A stretch of DNA of 17,107 bases from CAXXOK01 sp035399245 (GTDB lineage: Bacteria > Bacillota > Clostridia > Christensenellales > Aristaeellaceae), in NCBI GenBank assembly GCA_035399245.1, contig DAOPIR010000043.1, positions 1 to 17,107 on the forward strand, read 5' to 3'. Under the pieces are notes generated by a model. The model was not told the DNA's origin, searched no databases, and saw nothing but the letters and a program-made list of their open reading frames with translations. Shown here one piece after another: positions 1 through 7,225 of the stretch (position 1 is the stretch's first letter; every line of letters begins with the position of its first letter). The translations under genes were made by a program, and so were the position numbers.

Positions 1-382
1 GGCGGTGCTTTCGCTGCGCCCGCAGATATTGCTGCTGGACGAGCCGACCGGCGAATTGGACCCCGTGTCCAGCCGCCAGATCTTTACGCTGCTCAAGACG
101 CTCAACGAGGACTACGGCATCACCGTGGTCATTGTGGAGCAAAAGATCATGCTGCTGTCGGAGTTCGCCCGCGAGCTGGCCGTGGTGGACAAGGGACAGC
201 TCAAGTACTGCGGCCCTGTGCGCGAGGTGCTCACCCACGCGGCGGAGCTGGAGGAAATGGGCGTCAACTGCCCGCGCGTGGTGACGCTCTCCAACGCCCT
301 GCGCACCGCGGGCGTCCCGATCGACCGGCTGTCGCTGAACGTGGACGAGGCCGAGGCCATGATGAAGGCGGTGCTGCAATGA
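1..382 (+). CDS. ECF transporter ATPase subunit (EcfA-like), 5' end cut by window
   Basis: This is the C-terminal part of an ABC ATPase that would power an energy-coupling-factor vitamin or metal importer at the inner face of the membrane. The reading frame is open from base 2. The visible part starts just before Walker B (LLLDEPTGELDP), so Walker A, the Q-loop and the signature motif lie upstream. The switch region reads VIVEQ, whereas related ECF and CbiO ATPases usually have VEH; the catalytic histidine position is therefore a glutamine. The D-loop is GELD instead of the usual SGLD. The stop overlaps the start of the next ATPase (ATGA, bases 379-382), which indicates translational coupling. 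Together with the following ATPase and EcfT this forms an A-A'-T module. The substrate-binding S component is not in the window, so the substrate is unknown. Confidence 0.88.
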   Translation, partial: AVLSLRPQILLLDEPTGELDPVSSRQIFTLLKTLNEDYGITVVIVEQKIMLLSEFARELAVVDKGQLKYCGPVREVLTHAAELEEMGVNCPRVVTLSNALRTAGVPIDRLSLNVDEAEAMMKAVLQ

Positions 383-1185
383 TTACGTTTGACAATGTCT
401 GCTACGCCTATCCGGACTGCGATTCGCTGATCAAAAACCTGTCCTTTACCGTGGACAAGGGCGAGTTCGTGTCCATCATCGGGGAAAACGGCGCGGGCAA
501 AACCACCGTGTCCAAGCTGATCGACGGGCTGATCAAGCCCACGTCCGGCACGGTGACCGTGGCGGGGCTGGATACCGCCCAGGCGAAAACCAGCATGATC
601 GCGCGGCATGTGGGCTTTCTGTTTCAGGATCCCGACCGTCAGATCTGCAAAAACACCGTGCGCGAGGAAATCGCCTTCGGGCTGACCCTGCAGGGCATGG
701 AAAAGACCGAGATCGACCGGCGCGTGGAGCGCGTGCTGGCGCAGTTCGGCTTTGACGGCGACCAGGATCCCTTTACGCTGGGCCGCGGCGAGCGGCAGCG
801 CGTGGCGCTGGCCTCGATCATCGCCGTGGAGCCGGAGATTATGATTTTGGACGAGCCGACCACCGGCCTTGACTACCGCGAGTGCATGCAGGTGATGGAC
901 GCCATTGCGGCGCTGAACCGGCAGGGCGTGACCGTGGTGATGGTCTGCCACGACATGGAGGTCGTGCTGGATTTTGCGCGCCGCGTGCTGGTGGTATCGG
1001 GCGGCACGCTGCTTAAGGACGGCGAAACCCGCGCGGTATTCCGCGACGAAGCGGTGATGCGGCAAGCGTCCGTGCTGCCGCCGCAGATTGTGCAGCTGGC
1101 GCAGCGGCTGGGCGGGGCGTTTGCCGATGCCGCCTATGCCGACGAGATGGTCGCCGCGGTACTTGCGGGGAGGGCGACGCGATGA
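379..1185 (+). CDS. ECF transporter second ATPase subunit (EcfA-like)
   Basis: A complete 268-residue ABC ATPase, the usual length for an EcfA subunit. It hydrolyses ATP at the cytoplasmic face to drive uptake through EcfT and an S component. Motifs in order are Walker A GENGAGKTT (residues 35-43), the Q-loop glutamine at 83 in LFQDPDRQ, Walker B IMILDEP (154-160) and the switch histidine at 191 in VCHDME. The signature motif is LGRGE (134-138) instead of LSGGQ, so the conserved serine and one glycine are changed; I recall similar GERQR-type signatures in clostridial relatives but cannot check this. The start overlaps the stop of the previous gene by four bases, and its own stop overlaps the EcfT start (ATGA, 1182-1185). 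The two ATPases are different in sequence, as expected for a heterodimer. Confidence 0.93.
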   Translation: MITFDNVCYAYPDCDSLIKNLSFTVDKGEFVSIIGENGAGKTTVSKLIDGLIKPTSGTVTVAGLDTAQAKTSMIARHVGFLFQDPDRQICKNTVREEIAFGLTLQGMEKTEIDRRVERVLAQFGFDGDQDPFTLGRGERQRVALASIIAVEPEIMILDEPTTGLDYRECMQVMDAIAALNRQGVTVVMVCHDMEVVLDFARRVLVVSGGTLLKDGETRAVFRDEAVMRQASVLPPQIVQLAQRLGGAFADAAYADEMVAAVLAGRATR

Positions 1186-1928
1186 AGAATATTCTTGAGT
1201 ACTGCCCGGGCAATAGCGTACTGCACCGCATGAACCCCATCACCAAGATTGTGCTGGCGTTCCTCATCAGCGTGTCGGCCTTTGCCGCGGGCAGCGTGTA
1301 TTACCTGCTGTTTGTGCTCGCGGCGGATATCCTGCTGGGTATGATCGGCGGCATTACCAACAAAACGATGCGTGTGCTGATCGGGCTTTTGAAGTTCAGC
1401 GTGTTTTTATTCATCCTCCAGCTGCTGTTCTCGCGCGGCGGCAACCGCGTTTTCCTGTTTGTTACCGACGAGGGCATCCGTACCGCGGTTACCATCTGCC
1501 TGCGGCTGGTGGCCGCGTGCATTCCGCTGGCGCTGATGCTGACCATTACCGAGTACAGCGACCTGACCAACGCGCTGGTGCGCGTAACGCGCCTGCCTTA
1601 CAAGTACGCATTTACCATCGCCACCACACTGCGGTTTATTCCGCTGTTCCTCTCCGAGATGGCCGCTATCATGGAGGCGCAGACCGCGCGCGGCGTGGAG
1701 CTGGACGTAGGCGGGTTTTTCAAAAAGATGAAGCTGATCCTGCCGCTGGCCGTGCCGCTGCTGATGATCTCCGTGCGCAAGATCGATGCGACGGCCATCG
1801 CCGCCGAGGCGCGCGGTTTCCATCTGCGTACCCGCATGTCCGGCTATAAGACCTATCCCTTTCACATCCGCGACGCGGCGGCGCTGATCATCGGCGCGCT
1901 GCTGATGACCGGCGGAATACTATATTAA
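1182..1928 (+). CDS. ecfT: ECF transporter transmembrane coupling subunit EcfT
   Basis: A 248-residue polytopic membrane protein that links the ATPase pair to the substrate-binding S component. Hydrophobic stretches lie around residues 22-55, 60-85, 98-118 and near the C-terminus (about 230-248). Two Ala-Arg-Gly motifs mark the coupling helices that dock into the ATPases: TARG at residues 168-171 and EARG at 209-212. These two motifs are the defining feature of EcfT. The start overlaps the stop of the upstream ATPase by four bases, so the three proteins are probably made in fixed ratio. No terminator is visible after the stop; a short dyad and then a CoA ligase gene follow. Whether the ligase belongs to the same transcript cannot be decided from the sequence. 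Confidence 0.93.
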   Translation: MKNILEYCPGNSVLHRMNPITKIVLAFLISVSAFAAGSVYYLLFVLAADILLGMIGGITNKTMRVLIGLLKFSVFLFILQLLFSRGGNRVFLFVTDEGIRTAVTICLRLVAACIPLALMLTITEYSDLTNALVRVTRLPYKYAFTIATTLRFIPLFLSEMAAIMEAQTARGVELDVGGFFKKMKLILPLAVPLLMISVRKIDATAIAAEARGFHLRTRMSGYKTYPFHIRDAAALIIGALLMTGGILY

Positions 1929-1947
1929 CCTAACGAAAGAAGATGCA

Positions 1948-1964
1948 GTAACTGAATCAGTTAC
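1948..1964. other. Short perfect dyad between ecfT and the CoA ligase gene
   Basis: GTAACTG and CAGTTAC form a perfect 7-bp inverted repeat around a 3-nt centre, in the 56-bp gap between the two genes. No T-run follows, so it is not a standard terminator. It could be a small operator, an RNA processing hairpin or chance. Confidence 0.4.
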
Positions 1965-1984
1965 GCAAACAGAGGTGACTTATC

Positions 1985-3214
1985 ATGGAAATGTCTATCG
2001 ACCAACTGAAACTCATTCGCCAGCAGATTGCGAAATTGTGCGTGATCGACGGCTTTTACGCCGACCGGCTGAAAGGCGTGGACGCGCGGGATATCAAGAG
2101 CCGGCAAGACTTTGAAAAAATCGGCTTTACCGGCAAGGAAGACCTGCGCGACGCCTATCCCCTCGGCCTGATGGCCGTGCCGCCGGAGGACGTGGTGCGC
2201 ATCCACTCGTCGTCGGGCACCACGGGCAAGCCCGTGATCATTCCCTACACCCGCAAGGATGTGGAGGACTGGGCGGAGATGTTTGCCCGCTGCTACCGCA
2301 TGGCGGGGGTGACCAATCTGGACCGCATCCACATCACGCCCGGGTACGGGCTGTGGACGGCGGGCATCGGTTTTCAGGCGGGCGCGGAGCTGCTGGGCGC
2401 AATGTGCGTGCCCATGGGCCCCGGCAACACCGACAAACAGCTGAAAATGATGGTTGATATGGAAACCACCGTGCTGTGCGCCACGTCGTCCTACGCGCTG
2501 CTGCTGGCCGAGGAGATTGAAAAGCGCAACCTGTACGACCAGATCAAGCTGCGCGTCGGCGTGATCGGCTCGGAGCGCTGGGGCGAAAAAATGCGCCGCC
2601 GCATTGCCGATACCCTGCACATCAAGCTGTACGATATTTACGGCCTTACTGAGATCTACGGCCCGGGCATCGGCATCAGCTGCGACGAGGATGCCGGTAT
2701 GCACATCTGGGACGATTTCCTCTACATTGAGGTGGTTGATCCCGTAACCGGCGCGCCCGTGCCCGACGGCACCGTGGGCGAGCTGGTGATTACCACGCTT
2801 AAAAAGCAGGGCGCGCCGCTGATCCGCTACCGCACGCACGATCTTACGCGGATTATCCCGGGGCAGTGCGCCTGCGGCTCGCGCTTTCCGCGCATCGGCA
2901 CCATTGTCGGCCGTACCGACGACATGGTCAAGATCAAGGGCGTCAACATCTTCCCCAGCCAGATCGACGATCTGCTGGTGCAGGTGGACGGCGCGTCCAG
3001 CGAGTTCCGTTTTACGCTGGACCATGCCCAGGGACGCGATTGCTGCACCCTCGCCGTGGAGTGCGAGCCCGGCGTGGATCAGGCCGCCCTGGCCGAGACT
3101 CTCGCCGCCAAGTTCAAATCCCAGATCGGCGTCACCGCCGCGATCGAGCTCGCCCCCATCGGCGGCCTGCCCCGCAGCGAAAAGAAAACCAAGCGTGTGA
3201 TCGACAACCGGTAG
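1985..3214 (+). CDS. Phenylacetate-CoA ligase family adenylate-forming enzyme (PaaK-like)
   Basis: A 409-residue adenylate-forming enzyme that should activate an aryl-acetate or similar carboxylic acid with ATP and attach it to coenzyme A in the cytoplasm. The ATP-binding P-loop is SSSGTTGKP (residues 75-83). The adenylate-binding motif is YGLTE (219-223), followed by RYRTHDLTRI (281-290) and the hinge region GRTDDMVKIKGVNIFPSQ (309-326). The C-terminal lysine-rich segment LPRSEKKTKR (395-404) should carry the acylation lysine. CACG at 295-298 resembles the cysteine pair found in anaerobic PaaK relatives. The protein lacks the first residues (the usual YW-containing stretch) of longer family members. 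AGAGGTGA lies 6 nt upstream of the ATG and decides the start. In anaerobes such enzymes often serve amino-acid-derived arylacetates; the actual substrate is not shown here. Confidence 0.9.
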   Translation: MEMSIDQLKLIRQQIAKLCVIDGFYADRLKGVDARDIKSRQDFEKIGFTGKEDLRDAYPLGLMAVPPEDVVRIHSSSGTTGKPVIIPYTRKDVEDWAEMFARCYRMAGVTNLDRIHITPGYGLWTAGIGFQAGAELLGAMCVPMGPGNTDKQLKMMVDMETTVLCATSSYALLLAEEIEKRNLYDQIKLRVGVIGSERWGEKMRRRIADTLHIKLYDIYGLTEIYGPGIGISCDEDAGMHIWDDFLYIEVVDPVTGAPVPDGTVGELVITTLKKQGAPLIRYRTHDLTRIIPGQCACGSRFPRIGTIVGRTDDMVKIKGVNIFPSQIDDLLVQVDGASSEFRFTLDHAQGRDCCTLAVECEPGVDQAALAETLAAKFKSQIGVTAAIELAPIGGLPRSEKKTKRVIDNR

Positions 3215-3224
3215 GCGACGGGCC

Positions 3225-3755
3225 TTATGCGCGGTACAAGCGATAATAGTAAAAGGGCTTTTCTTCGGTTTCCCCGGCATTGAGGATCCTGCGGGTTTCG
3301 AGCTTTTGAAAGCCGCACTTTTCCACAATGCGCTGGGACGGATCATTATCGATCTCCACGATGGCGATCAGATACTCCAGCTGCAGGCTGTCCAGCGCCC
3401 AGCGCGCCGCAGCCTTTGCGGCTTCGGTAATGTAGCCCCTGCCCGCATGGTCGGCGGAGATGAAATAGGCGATTTCGATTTCGTTGTCCACTTCTTTTTT
3501 GTTGCCGATCCCGACAACGCCGATCAGCGCGCCCTGCAGCAAAACGGCAAAGAGTACCCAGGCGTCGTCCTTCGTGGCCGCGCGGTAATGGGCGGCCATC
3601 GCCTCGATCAGCCGTTTTGTTTTTGCGGGCGACAGCGCCCAGTCCGGCATCCATTTGAGAATATGCGGCTGGTTTGCGATGCTGTGGAGAGCCGGCGCAT
3701 CTTCCGGCTGCAGCGGCCGCAGCATGAGGCGCGGCGTGTGGATGGTGAAATTCAT
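3225..3755 (-). CDS. GNAT family N-acetyltransferase (RimJ/RimL-like)
   Basis: A 176-residue single-domain acetyltransferase that should transfer an acetyl group from acetyl-CoA to an amine; the target (small molecule or protein N-terminus) is unknown. The N-terminus TPRLMLRPLQPEDA is the typical first strand of the RimJ/RimL branch. The acetyl-CoA pyrophosphate loop is HAGRGYITEA (residues 103-112). The C-terminal signature NDPSQRIVEKCGF (137-149) is also typical. AAGGAG lies 7 nt before the ATG on the minus strand. Its stop is only 10 bp from the stop of the convergent CoA ligase gene, so the two transcripts probably overlap at their 3' ends. It has its own promoter at 3791-3819. Confidence 0.9.
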   Translation of the reverse strand: MNFTIHTPRLMLRPLQPEDAPALHSIANQPHILKWMPDWALSPAKTKRLIEAMAAHYRAATKDDAWVLFAVLLQGALIGVVGIGNKKEVDNEIEIAYFISADHAGRGYITEAAKAAARWALDSLQLEYLIAIVEIDNDPSQRIVEKCGFQKLETRRILNAGETEEKPFYYYRLYRA

Positions 3756-3790
3756 GCCGTTGCTCCTTAAGACATTGATAAAGTACCGTT

Positions 3791-3819
3791 ATTGTAACAG
3801 GATAACGCAAGCGCCGCAA
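3791..3819 (-). promoter_or_regulatory. Sigma-A-type promoter for the acetyltransferase at 3225-3755
   Basis: On the minus strand TTGCGG (3819-3814) is followed by a 17-nt spacer and TACAAT (3796-3791). A TG one base upstream of the -10 makes it an extended -10 element. It lies 36 bp before the start codon. Confidence 0.6.
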
Positions 3820-3907
3820 TCCAATGCTGTTTGCCGGATGGCAATGAATACGCGTTGGGAAACGGCATTGAGTCAAGCAATCCGCAAAGTAATCGGGATA
3901 TCATAAA

Positions 3908-3947
3908 CCGGCAGCCGCACTATGATGTGCGGCTGCCGGTATCATTT
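3908..3947 (+). terminator. Strong hairpin with T-rich tail in a divergent intergenic region
   Basis: A perfect 13-bp GC-rich stem (CCGGCAGCCGCAC at 3908-3920 with its complement at 3927-3939) closes a 6-nt loop and is followed by TATCATTTT on the plus strand. By shape it is a rho-independent terminator. The flanking genes diverge (acetyltransferase to the left, CotH gene to the right), so neither needs it at this place. It may end a short uncharacterised plus-strand transcript, or insulate the CotH gene. Confidence 0.6.
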
Positions 3948-4018
3948 TACACATTATTCAAGCGCCTGGAAAAGGGATTGCGCTTTGCCCATCGAAAAAA
4001 GTCAATATTGTGCTTTGT

Positions 4019-4036
4019 AAGGAGCGCTTACGGTTG
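4019..4036 (+). promoter_or_regulatory. Ribosome binding site and TTG codon that point to a different start for the CotH gene
   Basis: AAGGAG (4019-4024) lies 9 nt before TTG (4034-4036) but 17 nt before the in-frame ATG at 4042. From the TTG the reading is M-K-K-W-L, a normal signal peptide start, but it is out of frame with the rest of the gene. One more G in the G5 run at 4048-4052 would join the two frames. Confidence 0.55.
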
Positions 4037-4041
4037 AAGAA

Positions 4042-6384
4042 ATGGCTGGGGGTATCCTGCTTCTGGTTTGCCTTTTGCTGGGCGGCATGGCCGCGGCGGA
4101 AGGCTTTTCGGTTACCTATCAGGCGTCGGACAGCGCCGGTACGGTAATCCGCACCACGGTAGTGGGCGGGCAGACCTATCTGTTTTTGCCCTCCTGCGCG
4201 CGGGCGGACAAGCTGGCCCTCATCGTGGACGCGGCGGGCACGCTCACGGCCACCGGCGATAACGGGCAATCGGTTTCGTTTGCTTCCGGCGGGGCGTGGG
4301 ACCTGACGGCCCTGTTTGCCGCCGTGCCGGACGATGGGCAGTATGCCGTGACAATCACCGCCGAAAACGGGGCGGCTGAAACGCTCATCCTCATGTTCTC
4401 CGCCAACCTCCGCTCCCTGTACATCACCAGCGCCGATCCGCAGGCCGAGGGGCGGCAATGGCTGGAGGACTGCGACGATCATTCGCGGACAACCTCGGGC
4501 ACCATGGTGCTCCTGCGTGCGGACGGCACCACCGTGTACGATGGGGCCATGCCGAAAATCCGGGGACGCGGCAACTCCACCTGGGTGCAGACGGATCCCG
4601 ACAACACTGACGACAAGCGCGCCTACCAGATCAAACTGGCAAAAAAGACCGATCTGCTGGATACCGGAGACCCGGGCGAGGCCAACAAGCGCTGGGTGCT
4701 GCTCGCGCTGTATTTTGATCCAACCCTGCTGCACGATTGGGTTTCCAACGACCTGGCGCTGGAGCTCGGGCAAACGGAAACCTCCCACAGCACGCCGGTG
4801 GACCTGTATTATGACGGGGAATACCGCGGCACCTATCTGCTGAGCGAAAAGATAGAGGTTGGCACAGGGCGCGTGGAGGTGGCGGATTATGAGGATATTC
4901 TGGAAACCCTCAATCAGGAAATCGGCGTGGATATCACCACGCACGCGCAGGTCAGTGCCGTATCCGCCGGCGGCAGTGCGCTGTATGCCACCGAAGATGT
5001 GTTTGACGGCGGCAACTACAGCCTCGGCGGCTATTTGCTGGAGATGGACTGTGCGCACTATCAGGGCTCGCAATCCTATTTCTGCCTGTCGACAGGCGAC
5101 CTGTTTGTGGTCAAAAATCCGGAGTTTGCGTCGCTGGATATCGTGGAATATCTGGCCGAAAAGTTTGAAGGGCTTAACGCCACGCTGCACAACTACGGCG
5201 TAAACCCGAGCACCGGCCAAAGCTGGACGGACGTCTTCGACGCGGATTCGATGGTGCCGTATTACTGGGTTTGCGAGCTTGCCAAGTGTTACGCCGCGTG
5301 GGACCATCAATCCTATTTTGTGATGGAGCAGGGCGATAGCAAGGTGCGCATGGGGCCGGTTTGGGATTTTGACAAGGCATACTCCCTTACGTGCGATACC
5401 GACGACCCCACCGGCATCACCGAATCGGGCGGGGGCGGCTGGGGCCGGTGGCTGCTGCGCATTCCGGAGTTTCAATCCATGGCAAAGCAGTACTTTTCGC
5501 AAACGCTGGAGCCGATCGTGCGTGATATTCTATTGGGCGATACGGACGCGCATGGGACGTATCTGCATTCCCTTGCCTGGTACTGGCAGTGGGAAAGCGC
5601 GTCCCGCGCCATGAACGACGTGCTGTGGAACCCCATTGGGCTGTATGAAACGGTGGTGTACCCCACCTATCAGGAGAATTACGAGGGCATGTACGCGTTC
5701 CTGTCGGAGCGGATCGACTGGCTGGCCCAAGAGATTGAAGCCTGGCCGTGCTATACGTCCGCTGCCTCGGCGGCTGTTACCCTGCAGGCCACCTATGCCA
5801 ACGTGTTGGATTCCATGGCCGCCGCGGTGGATGATTTTTACACCAATGCCACCGTGGCCGCCCTGCAGGGCAGCACCGTTACGCAGGCCACGGACACCGG
5901 GTACGCCACCCTGCGCGCGGATATCACGCTCGCGCCCAAGCCTGCCACAGTGTTTACGGATGATTTCACCGTTACGGTGAACGGTGCGCCGGTTCCCTTC
6001 ACGCAAAACGAGGATGGCTCGGTAACGGTTTCTGTCCTCTTTGAGGATCCTTCCTACCGCGTGGCGGAGTACGGGCCGGATGATTACGGGCTGGTGTTTG
6101 ACGCGGATTATTACGCCGCGCATTATCCCGAGGTTGTGGCTGAGGTGGGGAGCGATCCCGCCGCGCTGCTCGCCTATTACGTGGACTACGGTATATGGGA
6201 CGGGCAGGCGGCCAATGCCTTTTTCGACCCCAACGAGGTGATCAGCCAGCTGGACGACGTGGTGCAGATGTTGGGCGAGGATTATGAGGCGATCGTGTTC
6301 AATTTTATCGAATACGGCTACCTGTACTGGCCGACACAGCTGAATAAAACCCTGACGCCGCAGGTGCGCGCGGCGGAGGACTGA
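4042..6384 (+). CDS. Secreted CotH kinase domain protein, probable 5' frameshift
   Basis: A 780-residue exported protein with a CotH domain, a family of kinase-like enzymes first known from Bacillus spore coats and common in large secreted proteins of gut Firmicutes. A hydrophobic signal segment (residues 4-19) leads to a beta-rich N-terminal region. The CotH core shows RGRGNSTW (174-181), a hydrophobic helix with HDWVSNDLALELG, YRGTYLLSEKIEV (261-273), GYLLEMD (330-336) and the metal-binding motif MGPVWDFDKAY (437-447). Near residues 683-733 a segment with DADYYAAHYPEV and YGIWDGQ resembles a short C-terminal module seen in secreted clostridial proteins. From the ATG used here the signal peptide has no positive residues and poor ribosome binding site spacing. 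A single added G at 4048-4052 would give a TTG start with an MKKWLGG beginning. The target is unknown. Confidence 0.85.
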   Translation: MAGGILLLVCLLLGGMAAAEGFSVTYQASDSAGTVIRTTVVGGQTYLFLPSCARADKLALIVDAAGTLTATGDNGQSVSFASGGAWDLTALFAAVPDDGQYAVTITAENGAAETLILMFSANLRSLYITSADPQAEGRQWLEDCDDHSRTTSGTMVLLRADGTTVYDGAMPKIRGRGNSTWVQTDPDNTDDKRAYQIKLAKKTDLLDTGDPGEANKRWVLLALYFDPTLLHDWVSNDLALELGQTETSHSTPVDLYYDGEYRGTYLLSEKIEVGTGRVEVADYEDILETLNQEIGVDITTHAQVSAVSAGGSALYATEDVFDGGNYSLGGYLLEMDCAHYQGSQSYFCLSTGDLFVVKNPEFASLDIVEYLAEKFEGLNATLHNYGVNPSTGQSWTDVFDADSMVPYYWVCELAKCYAAWDHQSYFVMEQGDSKVRMGPVWDFDKAYSLTCDTDDPTGITESGGGGWGRWLLRIPEFQSMAKQYFSQTLEPIVRDILLGDTDAHGTYLHSLAWYWQWESASRAMNDVLWNPIGLYETVVYPTYQENYEGMYAFLSERIDWLAQEIEAWPCYTSAASAAVTLQATYANVLDSMAAAVDDFYTNATVAALQGSTVTQATDTGYATLRADITLAPKPATVFTDDFTVTVNGAPVPFTQNEDGSVTVSVLFEDPSYRVAEYGPDDYGLVFDADYYAAHYPEVVAEVGSDPAALLAYYVDYGIWDGQAANAFFDPNEVISQLDDVVQMLGEDYEAIVFNFIEYGYLYWPTQLNKTLTPQVRAAED

Positions 6385-6411
6385 ACTGCGGTAAATAACG
6401 GGCGGCAGGGG

Positions 6412-6462
6412 TTGCGGGATATCGATTTGATGGTATGATGGTAGGGTGCGCCTTCAGGGCGC
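6412..6462 (+). promoter_or_regulatory. Candidate promoter and small leader hairpin for the PHP gene
   Basis: TTGCGG (6412-6417), a 16-nt spacer and TATGAT (6434-6439) form a plausible sigma-A promoter. Just downstream GCGCC-TTCAG-GGCGC (6448-6462) makes a small 5-bp hairpin in the leader. The promoter lies in the gap after the CotH gene, which has no visible terminator. Confidence 0.5.
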
Positions 6463-6493
6463 GCCAAATACCGTTATAGGAGAACGCATCGAA

Positions 6494-7165
6494 ATGATCA
6501 ACGAGCAACTGGTTAAAACAGAGTTTCATTTTCATACCGCCGAAACCAGCCCCTGCGGCGTGGCCACGGCGAGCGAGAGTATCTGTCTTTTTGCGCAAAA
6601 GGGCTATGGCGGCGCGATTGTGACGGACCACTACCTGCCGGACATGTTTGAAAGCATGGAAACGCGCAGCCTGTTTTTGAAGGGCTATTATGCGGCGAAG
6701 AAAGCGGCGGAAACGCTTGATTTTACGGTGCTGCCGGGCATGGAGTTCCGGTTTTTCGACGCGGATAACGATTTTCTGGTCTACGGCATGGAGGAAGCGG
6801 ACTTTGCCAAGCTGCCGACCGGCCTGTCCCGCTATTCGCTCAAGGACTTTCACGCCTACTGCGGCGATCACGGCTGGCTGTTGTTTCAGGCGCACCCGTT
6901 CCGCCCGTGGTGCAAGGCGCAGAATCCCGCGTATCTGGACGGTGTGGAGATCTACAACGGCAATATCCGCCAGCTAAGCCACAACGAGCAGGCGGTCGCC
7001 TTTGCCCGCGACAACAACCTGCTGGCGGTTGCCGGCGGCGACGTGCACCAGCTGGTGGATGTGCGGGACGAAAGCCTGCGCGTGCCCAGGCATCTGCTCA
7101 CGCCCAAGGGCATTGTGGCGTTTTTGCAATCGCGCCCGCAGATCAACGCTGCCTATTGGGCATAA
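6494..7165 (+). CDS. PHP domain metal-dependent hydrolase
   Basis: A 223-residue PHP domain protein. This family hydrolyses phosphate esters such as nucleotide or sugar phosphates at a two- or three-metal site; a histidinol-phosphatase-like or nuclease role is possible, but the substrate cannot be read from the sequence. The metal ligands are complete: HFH (residues 12-14), TDH (44-46), the glutamate of PGMEF (E84), the histidine of FQAHPF (H134) and the GGDVH motif (181-185). The start at ATG 6494 is chosen because AGGAG (6478-6482) lies 11 nt upstream; a GTG further upstream would add 16 residues running through the leader hairpin. The gene stands alone with its own candidate promoter, 60 bp before the FAD gene. 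Confidence 0.85.
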   Translation: MINEQLVKTEFHFHTAETSPCGVATASESICLFAQKGYGGAIVTDHYLPDMFESMETRSLFLKGYYAAKKAAETLDFTVLPGMEFRFFDADNDFLVYGMEEADFAKLPTGLSRYSLKDFHAYCGDHGWLLFQAHPFRPWCKAQNPAYLDGVEIYNGNIRQLSHNEQAVAFARDNNLLAVAGGDVHQLVDVRDESLRVPRHLLTPKGIVAFLQSRPQINAAYWA

Positions 7166-7169
7166 ACCG

Positions 7170-7178
7170 TGGTATACT
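7170..7178 (+). promoter_or_regulatory. Extended -10 promoter candidate for the FAD-dehydrogenase gene
   Basis: TGG followed by TATACT (7173-7178) is an extended -10 element right after the PHP stop codon and about 48 bp before the next ATG. There is no good -35 at the normal distance, so read-through from the PHP gene is also possible. Confidence 0.4.
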
Positions 7179-7225
7179 GTACTGTAACACGGCAACAACC
7201 GACCAAAGGAAAAAGGCGATAAACA

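Noticed and set aside
3831..4037. 68-codon plus-strand frame between the acetyltransferase and CotH genes
   Set aside because: It runs straight through the strong hairpin and has no ribosome binding site or recognisable features.
3958..5502. Long minus-strand open frame opposite the CotH gene
   Set aside because: The composition is rich in H, R, G and Q with no recognisable motif, as expected for the antisense of a high-GC gene; the plus strand has clear CotH motifs.
6446..6493. Upstream GTG start for the PHP protein
   Set aside because: It would translate the leader hairpin region and lacks a ribosome binding site; ATG 6494 has AGGAG upstream.
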